Source of the DNA: Lachnospira sp. UBA4285
GTDB taxonomy: Bacteria > Bacillota > Clostridia > Lachnospirales > Lachnospiraceae
Direction of reading: 5' to 3'
Length of the DNA stretch: 10,730 bases
NCBI GenBank assembly: GCA_002394965.1
Contig: DGVL01000082.1
Span: 1-10,730 of the forward strand
Numbering within the stretch: the first letter of the stretch is position 1; each line of letters begins with the position of its first letter. Shown here piece after piece: positions 5,708 through 10,730 of this stretch. The position numbers and the translations under genes were made by a program. The notes beneath the pieces are model-generated. The model was not told where the DNA came from and did no database searches. It saw nothing but the letters and a program-made list of their open reading frames with translations.

Positions 5708-6244
5708 ATGGCTGAATACAGAAAACTCAGCAAAACATCCGCTCAGAGAAAGGCTCTCCTCAGAAGCCAGGTAACAGCTCTGATTGCAAATGGCAAGATC
5801 ATCACCACCGAGGCGCGCGCAAAGGAAGTGCGCAAGATCGCCGAGAAGCTTATCACAATCGCCGTGCGCGAGAAAGATAACTTCGAGACTGTAACGATCA
5901 ACGCCAAGGTTGCCGTTAAGGACAAGGACGGTCACCGTCAGAAGGAAGAGAAGGACGGAAAGATGGTCCCGGTTTATGAGACTGTCGAGAAGCAGATCAA
6001 GAAGGATAAGCCGTCCAGACTGGCTGCCAGAAAGCAGATGGATAAGATCCTTTATGGTCAGACGATTGTTCCGGCTGACAATTCCGGCAGAAAGAAGAAC
6101 ACGAAGAAGGTTGACCTGACCGACAAGCTCCTGAACGAGATCGCCGGCAAGTACACCAGCCGTCAGGGCGGATATACCCGTATCGTAAAGATCGGACCGC
6201 GCCGCGGCGATGCGGCTATGGAAGTTCTTCTGGAGCTTGTCTGA
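5708..6244 (+). CDS. rplQ: 50S ribosomal protein L17, enlarged form
   Basis: L17 binds 23S rRNA near the peptide exit tunnel opening. The N-terminus MAEYRKLSKTSAQRKALLRS and TTEARAKEVRKIAEKLIT (residues 33-50), and the C-terminus SRQGGYTRIVKIGPRRGDAAMEVLLELV (151-178), are clear L17 hallmarks. At 178 residues it is about 50-65 longer than the common 113-130-residue form. The extra length is a charged, lysine-rich segment between about residues 55 and 135, with DKDGHRQKEEKDGK near its start. Extended L17 proteins occur in related clostridia as I recall, so this is probably a lineage insertion. AGGAGG at 5697-5702 lies five bases before the ATG. It is the last gene before a strong terminator. 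Confidence 0.96.
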   Translation: MAEYRKLSKTSAQRKALLRSQVTALIANGKIITTEARAKEVRKIAEKLITIAVREKDNFETVTINAKVAVKDKDGHRQKEEKDGKMVPVYETVEKQIKKDKPSRLAARKQMDKILYGQTIVPADNSGRKKNTKKVDLTDKLLNEIAGKYTSRQGGYTRIVKIGPRRGDAAMEVLLELV

Positions 6245-6271
6245 GACCTGATTATAGTCTGTAGATTCAAC

Positions 6272-6310
6272 AGAGCTGTTGTGCAGTAACTGCAGACAGC
6301 TCTTTTTTTT
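6272..6310 (+). terminator. Strong Rho-independent terminator after rplQ
   Basis: AGAGCTGT (6272-6279) pairs with ACAGCTCT (6296-6303). A small internal loop follows, then an inner TGCAG/CTGCA stem (6282-6286 with 6290-6294) capped by TAA. The last stem base begins a run of eight T residues (6303-6310). This is the best terminator in the window and marks the end of the ribosomal-protein and rpoA transcription unit. It ends only 14 bases before the next gene. Confidence 0.9.
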
Positions 6311-6324
6311 GACAGAGGTAACGC

Positions 6325-7224
6325 ATGCCCATTGTATCAGCGCAAAACTTAAGTTTTTCCTATGAGCTGCGGGATGAAGAGGGGAATGTAGCCGAGCATA
6401 TCGACGCTCTCAAAGGGGTGAATCTTGATATCCTGGCGGGCTCTTTTGTCACGATCCTGGGAGCGAATGGATCGGGCAAGTCGACATTTGCCAAGCAGCT
6501 GAACGCGCTGCTTGTTCCGACAGGCGGCACGGTCTTCGTGGACGGGATGAACACAGCGGATGAGTCGCATCTGCTGGACGTGCGGAAGACCGCCGGCATG
6601 GTCTTTCAGAATCCCGACAACCAGATGATCGCCTCCAATGTCGAGGAGGAAATCGCTTTTGGACCGGAGAATCTGGGAGTCGAGCCGGATGATATCTGGA
6701 GACGTGTAGACATGGCACTTGCGGCAGTCGGAATGAATGCTTACCGAAAGACTTCTCCGAACAAGCTGTCGGGCGGCCAGAAGCAGCGCATTGCCATCGC
6801 CGGGATTGTGGCGATGGAGCCGAAATGCATTGTACTGGATGAGCCTACGGCGATGCTGGACCCGGGCGGCCGCAGGGAGGTCATTCGGACTCTGCATGAG
6901 CTCAACGAGAAGCGCCATGTCACGATCATTCTCATAACCCACTACATGGAAGAGGTCGTTGACGCCGACTACTGTTTCGTCATGCATCAGGGCGAACTTG
7001 TGATGAGCGGCACGCCGCGGGAGATCTTCTCGGACGTGGAGACGATGCGAAGACTGAGCCTCGATGTCCCGCAGGTGACGGAAGTCGCTTACGAGCTGCA
7101 GCAGGCCGGTGTTCCTCTGCCAGACGGAATCCTCACAAGTGAGGAACTCACGAAGGCACTGACGGCGGTGCGGGATGGCGGTGATCCGGCTGCAGCTGTT
7201 GAAGGCTGCAGGAGGGCCAAATGA
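6325..7224 (+). CDS. ecfA1: ECF transporter ATP-binding protein (EcfA1/CbiO type)
   Basis: One of two ABC ATPases of an energy-coupling factor transporter. ATP hydrolysis at the cytoplasmic face, relayed through EcfT, drives uptake of a vitamin or metal bound by a separate S component. The 299-residue product has Walker A GANGSGKST (residues 46-54), Q-loop Gln95 in FQNPDNQ, signature LSGGQ (148-152), Walker B CIVLDEP (168-174) with catalytic Glu173, and switch His206. The FQNPDNQ motif and the position first in the pair support the A1 assignment. AGAGGT (6314-6319) lies five bases before the ATG. The stop overlaps the next ATPase start by four bases (ATGA), so the two are translationally coupled. 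All catalytic motifs are intact. Confidence 0.95.
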   Translation: MPIVSAQNLSFSYELRDEEGNVAEHIDALKGVNLDILAGSFVTILGANGSGKSTFAKQLNALLVPTGGTVFVDGMNTADESHLLDVRKTAGMVFQNPDNQMIASNVEEEIAFGPENLGVEPDDIWRRVDMALAAVGMNAYRKTSPNKLSGGQKQRIAIAGIVAMEPKCIVLDEPTAMLDPGGRREVIRTLHELNEKRHVTIILITHYMEEVVDADYCFVMHQGELVMSGTPREIFSDVETMRRLSLDVPQVTEVAYELQQAGVPLPDGILTSEELTKALTAVRDGGDPAAAVEGCRRAK

Positions 7225-8084
7225 TCGAGATAAAAAATCTGACCTACACATATGAGCAGGGGACCGGCTATGAGGCGCACGCGCTGAACGGCGTCAGCAC
7301 CCGGATCCCCGACGGACAGTTCATCGGCCTGATCGGGCACACGGGGAGCGGAAAGTCGACACTCATCCAGCATCTGAACGGTCTTATGAAGGCGACAACA
7401 GGCGATATCCTGGTCGACGGCACGAGCATATATTCGGAACACTATGACATGCGAAAGCTGCGCAGCACCGTCGGACTGGTGTTTCAGTATCCGGAACATC
7501 AGTTGTTCGAGACGACGGTTCTGAAGGATGTTATGTTCGGCCCGAAGAATCTCGGCCTCTCAGATGATGCGGCGAAGGAGCGGGCGAGAAAAGCACTCGA
7601 ACTCACAGGGCTTTCCGGCGAGCGATTTGAAAATGCGTCTCCGTTTGACCTGTCCGGCGGACAGAAGCGGCGCGCGGCAATCGCGGGTGTACTTGCGATG
7701 GAGCCGAAGGTGCTGATCCTGGACGAGCCGACAGCCGGACTGGACCCGCGGGGGCGCGATGAGATCCTGAGTCTCATCCGCGATCTACACGAAAGGCGGA
7801 AGATGACGGTGATCCTCGTGTCGCACAGTATGGAGGATGTCGCACAGTATGTGGAACGCATCATCGTGATCGATTCGGGGAAAATCCGCTTTGACGGCAC
7901 TCCCCGGGAAGTGTTCCGGCATTACCGGGAACTGGAAGCTTTAGGCCTTGCTGCACCGCAGGTGACATACCTCATGCATGATCTGGCGGATGCCGGATTC
8001 ACCGTGGATACGGACGCCATCACGGTGGACGAAGCCAGGGACAGTATCCTGAAGAGCCTTCCGCAGTTTAGAAGAACCGTATAA
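7221..8084 (+). CDS. ecfA2: ECF transporter ATP-binding protein (EcfA2/CbiO type)
   Basis: The second ABC ATPase of the ECF energising module, expected to form a heterodimer with the preceding ATPase. The 287-residue product has Walker A GHTGSGKST (residues 39-47), Q-loop Gln89 in FQYPEHQLF, signature LSGGQ (144-148), Walker B VLILDEP (164-170) with Glu169, and switch His202. FQYPEHQLF is typical of the A2 partner, against FQNPDNQ in A1. The start lies within the ecfA1 stop (ATGA), with a GGAGG sequence just upstream (7210-7214) inside ecfA1. After the nucleotide-binding domain a C-terminal region of about 60 residues follows, as usual for the family. Ten bases separate it from ecfT. Confidence 0.95.
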   Translation: MIEIKNLTYTYEQGTGYEAHALNGVSTRIPDGQFIGLIGHTGSGKSTLIQHLNGLMKATTGDILVDGTSIYSEHYDMRKLRSTVGLVFQYPEHQLFETTVLKDVMFGPKNLGLSDDAAKERARKALELTGLSGERFENASPFDLSGGQKRRAAIAGVLAMEPKVLILDEPTAGLDPRGRDEILSLIRDLHERRKMTVILVSHSMEDVAQYVERIIVIDSGKIRFDGTPREVFRHYRELEALGLAAPQVTYLMHDLADAGFTVDTDAITVDEARDSILKSLPQFRRTV

Positions 8085-8094
8085 AGGAGCTTAC

Positions 8095-8910
8095 ATGCTG
8101 AAAGATCTGACGCTGGGCCAGTACTATCCGGAAGAATCACCGATTCACAGACTGGACCCGAGAGTTAAACTTGCCGGCACGCTGGTGTTTATCATCACTC
8201 TGTTTTTCGGGCAGAGTGTCTGGCTGTATCTGGGCGCGTTCCTCTATTTACTCATTGTCATCCGGCTTTCGCGAGTCCCGCTGCGCTATATTGTGCGCGG
8301 TCTGAAGACGATCGTTGTGCTGATTCTGCTGAGTGCCCTCTTCAACCTCTTTCTGACACCCGGTGATATTCTGGTGAAGCTGGGGCCGCTCACGATCACG
8401 ACGCAGGGCCTGGTGACGGCCATTTTCATGGTCGTAAGGCTGATCTTTCTCATCATGGGATCGTCGATCCTTACCCTGACGACCACGCCGAACCAGCTGA
8501 CAGACGGCATGGAGCGCGGTCTGTCCTGGCTTAAGATATTCCGCGTGCCGGTGCATGAGATAGCTATGATGATGACGATCGCCCTGCGGTTTATTCCGAT
8601 TCTGGTCGATGAGACGGACAAGATCATCAAAGCCCAGAAAGCGCGCGGTGCAGACTTTGAATCCGGCAATATCATGCAGAGGGCCAGGGCGATGATTCCG
8701 ATCCTCGTGCCGCTGTTCATCTCCGCGTTCCGCCGCGCCAACGACCTTGCGATGGCCATGGAGGCGCGCTGTTATCACGGATCGGAAGGACGGACCCGCA
8801 TGAAGCCGCTCGTCTACACGAAAAATGACCGGCTTGCCTATCTCGGCCTTGCGTTGTACTTTGCACTGATGCTTGCGATATTCATCACTCTCGGCAGTCG
8901 TGTCATCTGA
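8095..8910 (+). CDS. ecfT: ECF transporter transmembrane coupling protein EcfT
   Basis: EcfT is the integral membrane scaffold that links the two EcfA ATPases to interchangeable S components. The 271-residue product begins with SPIHRLDPRVKL (residues 15-26), a family hallmark. Hydrophobic segments lie near 27-57, 69-87, 103-128, 155-171 and 248-267, with a long cytosolic helical region between. The coupling motifs that bind the ATPases are KARGADF (182-188) and MEARCYHG (222-229). The second reads Ala-Arg-Cys rather than Ala-Arg-Gly, a variant I believe occurs in other clostridial EcfT proteins. AAAGGAG (8083-8089) lies five bases before the ATG and overlaps the ecfA2 stop. No S component lies nearby, which suggests a shared (group II) module serving S proteins encoded elsewhere. 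Confidence 0.95.
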   Translation: MLKDLTLGQYYPEESPIHRLDPRVKLAGTLVFIITLFFGQSVWLYLGAFLYLLIVIRLSRVPLRYIVRGLKTIVVLILLSALFNLFLTPGDILVKLGPLTITTQGLVTAIFMVVRLIFLIMGSSILTLTTTPNQLTDGMERGLSWLKIFRVPVHEIAMMMTIALRFIPILVDETDKIIKAQKARGADFESGNIMQRARAMIPILVPLFISAFRRANDLAMAMEARCYHGSEGRTRMKPLVYTKNDRLAYLGLALYFALMLAIFITLGSRVI

Positions 8911-8943
8911 AGGCTGCGCCGGGACGATTTTCAGGAAGGACTC

Positions 8944-9768
8944 ATGACAGAAAACACAGAAATCCCAGATATACAGGATGCGCACAGCAAGCCAGATTCG
9001 ACCCCCGGCACCCGCCGGATCAAACTCACGGTCGCGTATGACGGCGGAAATTACTGCGGCTGGCAGAGGCAGCCCGGCCGAAAGACGATAGAAGGAACGC
9101 TGGATGAGGCGATCCGGGCGCTCACCGGCGAGGCGATCGAAGTGACCGGCGCCAGCCGGACAGATGCCGGCGTGCACGCGGCAGGTAATGTCGCCGTCTT
9201 TGACACGGCGTCTGCCATCCCGGCGGACCGGTTTGCCGCGGCGCTCAACACCGTGCTGCCCGATGACATAGCCGTTCAGGAATCCAGGCAGGTTCCGGAA
9301 CGCTTTCATCCGCGGCACTGCCGCACGGTCAAGACATATGAGTATACTATCTGCAACAGCCAGTACCGGATCCCGCAGCTGAGGCAGTATTCATGGCATC
9401 TGCCGTATGCGATGGATGTCGACAGGATGCGCGCCGCGGCGGGGTACCTCATAGGGACGCATGACTTCCGCTCATTTGCCAGCTCCCGTACGACGGTTCC
9501 CTCGACTGTCCGCACAATCTATTCGCTTGACATCTTCACAGATGATCCGCTGATCGTCATCCGTGTGTGCGGGAGCGGATTTCTGTACAACATGGTTCGC
9601 ATCATCGCCGGGACGCTGGCGATGGTCGGATGCGGCCGGATTCCGTCCGAAAAGGTTCACGCGATGCTGGAGGCGCACGACCGCACGAAAGCCGGTATGA
9701 CGGCGCCGCCGCAGGGCCTGACGCTGGTGGGAATCGAATACCCGGACGGCGACGATATTCTGAAGTAA
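8944..9768 (+). CDS. truA: tRNA pseudouridine(38-40) synthase TruA
   Basis: TruA converts uridines 38-40 in the tRNA anticodon arm to pseudouridine. The 274-residue product contains AYDGGNYCGWQRQP (residues 31-44), the catalytic-loop motif GASRTDAGVHA (69-79) with nucleophile Asp74, the RFHPRHCRTVKTYEY segment (about 120-134), and GSGFLYNMVRIIAGTL in the C-terminal part. A hydrophilic N-terminal tail of about 24 residues (rich in Thr, Asp, Pro and Ser) precedes the conserved RRIKLTVAYDG. Many TruA proteins begin directly there. No internal ATG offers a shorter start, and AGGAAGGA (8933-8940) supports the ATG at 8944. The gene follows ecfT by 33 bases, the usual Firmicute order ecfA-ecfA-ecfT-truA-rplM-rpsI. 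Confidence 0.95.
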   Translation: MTENTEIPDIQDAHSKPDSTPGTRRIKLTVAYDGGNYCGWQRQPGRKTIEGTLDEAIRALTGEAIEVTGASRTDAGVHAAGNVAVFDTASAIPADRFAAALNTVLPDDIAVQESRQVPERFHPRHCRTVKTYEYTICNSQYRIPQLRQYSWHLPYAMDVDRMRAAAGYLIGTHDFRSFASSRTTVPSTVRTIYSLDIFTDDPLIVIRVCGSGFLYNMVRIIAGTLAMVGCGRIPSEKVHAMLEAHDRTKAGMTAPPQGLTLVGIEYPDGDDILK

Positions 9769-9777
9769 AAATACTTC

Positions 9778-9806
9778 TTGACACACCCGGCTCCCCTTTG
9801 TATAAT
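9778..9806 (+). promoter_or_regulatory. Consensus housekeeping-sigma promoter for rplM-rpsI
   Basis: TTGACA (9778-9783) and TATAAT (9801-9806) match both consensus hexamers exactly and are separated by 17 bases. Transcription should start near 9813, leaving a leader of about 100 bases before rplM. The promoter begins ten bases after the truA stop and gives rplM-rpsI an independent, presumably strong, transcription unit. Confidence 0.92.
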
Positions 9807-9812
9807 ACCTAA

Positions 9813-9913
9813 CTGTAGTGCATATCGGAGGCTTCCATGCCCCGGGATGCACGCAGCGTACTATAGAAAAGCCGTAAGAAAACTGATATCAGCAGTTTGG
9901 AGGAAGAAAAGAC
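9813..9913 (+). ncRNA. Structured rplM leader, candidate L13-type autoregulatory leader
   Basis: The predicted transcript begins at or beside a stem formed by GTGCAT (9818-9823) and ATGCAC (9847-9852). It can extend inward through CGG/CCG (9826-9828 with 9842-9844) and outward, across a bulge, through GTA/TAC (9815-9817 with 9859-9861). A second hairpin, AAACTG/CAGTTT (9880-9885 with 9893-9898), ends directly before the rplM GGAGG (9899-9903). Firmicutes are known to carry an L13 leader family (Rfam L13_leader) at this position. Membership here is inferred from position and folding, because I cannot align it to the family model. Confidence 0.5.
9837..9866 (+). CDS. Possible 9-codon leader peptide upstream of rplM (speculative)
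   Basis: ATG at 9837 opens MPRDARSVL and stops at TAG 9864-9866. A strong GGAGG (9827-9831) lies five bases before it, ideal spacing. The frame sits inside the 5' stem of the rplM leader, so translating it would unfold that stem. It may equally be a chance frame, with GGAGG serving as part of the RNA structure. No residue pattern suggests codon-specific stalling. Confidence 0.25.
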   Translation: MPRDARSVL

Positions 9914-10363
9914 ATGAAGACTTACATGGCGAGTGCCTCTTCGATCGACAGAAAGTGGTATGTCGTTGACGCACAGAATTACACATTAGGCCGTCTTGCC
10001 AGCAACGTTGCAAACGTTCTGAGAGGCAAGAACAAGCCGACTTACACACCGTTCCTTGACTGCGGCGACAATGTGATCATCATCAACGCCGCAAAGGTTA
10101 AGATCACCGGCAAGAAGCTGGATCAGAAGGAGTATTTCAGCCACTCGGATTATGTCGGCGGCGTGAGAATGACTTCTCTGCGCGAGATGTCCGAGAAGCA
10201 TCCGGAGAGAGTTGTTGAGATGGCTGTCAAGGGCATGCTTCCGAAGGGGCCGCTCGGCAGACAGATGTTCGCGAAGCTTCATGTATACGCCGGACCGGAG
10301 CATGAGCAGCAGGCTCAGAAGCCGGAAGAGTTAAGTTTTAAGGTGACGGGAGGAAGAGTATAA
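9914..10363 (+). CDS. rplM: 50S ribosomal protein L13
   Basis: L13 is an early 50S assembly protein that binds domain VI of 23S rRNA; in some bacteria it represses its own operon. The 149-residue product begins MKTYMASASSIDRKWYVVDA, has TLGRLASNVANVLRGKNKPTY (residues 24-44), GDNVIIINAAKVKITGKKL (51-69), and GMLPKGPLGRQMFAKLHVYAG (107-127), all diagnostic. Length is typical of Firmicutes. GGAGG at 9899-9903, just after a hairpin, lies ten bases from the ATG, so folding of the leader could control access to it. Its TAA stop touches the rpsI ATG (TAAATG), so the two are co-transcribed and probably translationally coupled. Confidence 0.97.
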   Translation: MKTYMASASSIDRKWYVVDAQNYTLGRLASNVANVLRGKNKPTYTPFLDCGDNVIIINAAKVKITGKKLDQKEYFSHSDYVGGVRMTSLREMSEKHPERVVEMAVKGMLPKGPLGRQMFAKLHVYAGPEHEQQAQKPEELSFKVTGGRV

Positions 10364-10730
10364 ATGGCTACACAGAAGTTCTACGGAACAGGCAGAAGAA
10401 AGAGCAGCGTTGCCAGAGTTTACCTGGCACCTGGTACCGGCAAGATTGTCATCAACAAGAAGCCGATGGACGAGTATTTCGGCCTTGATACCCTGAAGAC
10501 CATCGTGCGTCAGCCGCTGGAGACAACCGGTACGACCGGAAAGTTTGATGTACTGGTCAACGTAAAGGGCGGCGGTTTTGCAGGCCAGGCAGGAGCCATC
10601 CGCCACGGCATTGCGAGAGCTCTTCTGGAAGTTGATGAGGAGTATCGTGTGCCGCTCAAGCAGGCCGGATTCCTCAAGCGTGATCCGCGTATGAAGGAGA
10701 GAAAAAAGTACGGTCTCAAGGCAGCTCGTC
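10364..10730 (+). CDS. rpsI: 30S ribosomal protein S9, 5' part (runs off window)
   Basis: S9 is a head protein of the small subunit whose C-terminal tail reaches the P-site tRNA. The frame begins with ATG at 10364, immediately after the rplM stop, and is open to the window end, giving 122 residues. YGTGRRKSSVARVYLAPGTGKI (residues 7-28), the GGGFAGQAGAIRHGIARALL segment (70-89) and RDPRMKERKKYG (106-117) are S9 hallmarks. The family is usually about 130 residues, so only about eight codons of the tail are missing. GGGAGG at 10348-10353, inside rplM, lies ten bases before the start. Confidence 0.97.
   Translation, partial: MATQKFYGTGRRKSSVARVYLAPGTGKIVINKKPMDEYFGLDTLKTIVRQPLETTGTTGKFDVLVNVKGGGFAGQAGAIRHGIARALLEVDEEYRVPLKQAGFLKRDPRMKERKKYGLKAAR

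Noticed and set aside
5189..5935. Minus-strand open frame of 248 codons across rpoA and rplQ
   Set aside because: It is antisense to conserved genes and crosses their terminator-like spacer; a shadow frame.
6228..6258. Possible promoter with TATAGT at 6253-6258 before the post-rplQ terminator
   Set aside because: The only -35-like sequence (TTCTGG at 6228-6233) is poor and the spacer would be 19 bases. Transcripts would also meet the strong terminator at once.
6349..7251. Minus-strand open frame of 300 codons across ecfA1
   Set aside because: It is antisense to a clearly functional ABC ATPase with intact motifs, and the translation has no recognisable domain.
8248..9318. Long minus-strand open frame of 356 codons across ecfT and truA
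   Set aside because: It lies wholly antisense to two recognisable genes and resembles no family. Its composition (many Arg, His, Gly and Asp) is that of a shadow frame.
9847..9969. Frame from the ATG at 9847, running through the rplM leader and into rplM out of frame
   Set aside because: No ribosome-binding site fits this start and the product has no recognised features. It overlaps the well-supported rplM start.
1..10730. Search for an undescribed system, mobile element, CRISPR array or tRNA
   Set aside because: Every sizeable open frame on the plus strand maps to a known housekeeping family. No direct-repeat array, terminal inverted repeat, transposase-like sequence or tRNA-like structure was seen.

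Overview
The window is a plus-strand block of translation, secretion and transcription genes from a Gram-positive clostridial genome, most likely the Lachnospiraceae or a close relative. That placement rests on three things: the gene order from the end of the spc operon through the alpha operon to ecfA-ecfA-ecfT-truA-rplM-rpsI, a ribosomal protein S4 without the zinc-binding cysteines, and an enlarged L17. It comes from protein recognition only; no database search was possible.

Layout: 1-317 is the 3' end of rplO (L15). It overlaps secY (317-1639) by one base. A hairpin-bearing gap leads to adk (1737-2378), followed by infA (2405-2623). A candidate internal promoter precedes a GTG-started rpmJ (2696-2809), which is short and easily missed. 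A 270-base non-coding stretch with several hairpins (2810-3079) precedes rpsM-rpsK-rpsD. A strong hairpin separates rpsD from rpoA, and a terminator-like hairpin separates rpoA from rplQ. A strong intrinsic terminator follows rplQ. Then comes a tight cassette of two ECF-transporter ATPases and their transmembrane coupling subunit (6325-8910), with truA behind it (8944-9768). A promoter with both consensus hexamers and 17-base spacing (9778-9806) starts a structured ~100-base leader in front of rplM (9914-10363) and rpsI, which runs off the right edge.

The genes act together in growth. Ribosomal proteins, IF-1 and the RNA polymerase alpha subunit build the expression machinery. SecY forms the protein-export channel, Adk balances adenine nucleotides, TruA modifies tRNA, and the ECF module powers uptake of vitamins or metals together with substrate-binding S subunits encoded elsewhere.

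I found no mobile element, CRISPR array, tRNA, rRNA or unfamiliar gene system. The points most worth checking are a threonine in SecY where E. coli has the critical Arg357, the absence of map between adk and infA, the hairpins in intercistronic gaps (several terminator-like), the structured leaders before rpsM and rplM, and a large insertion in L17.
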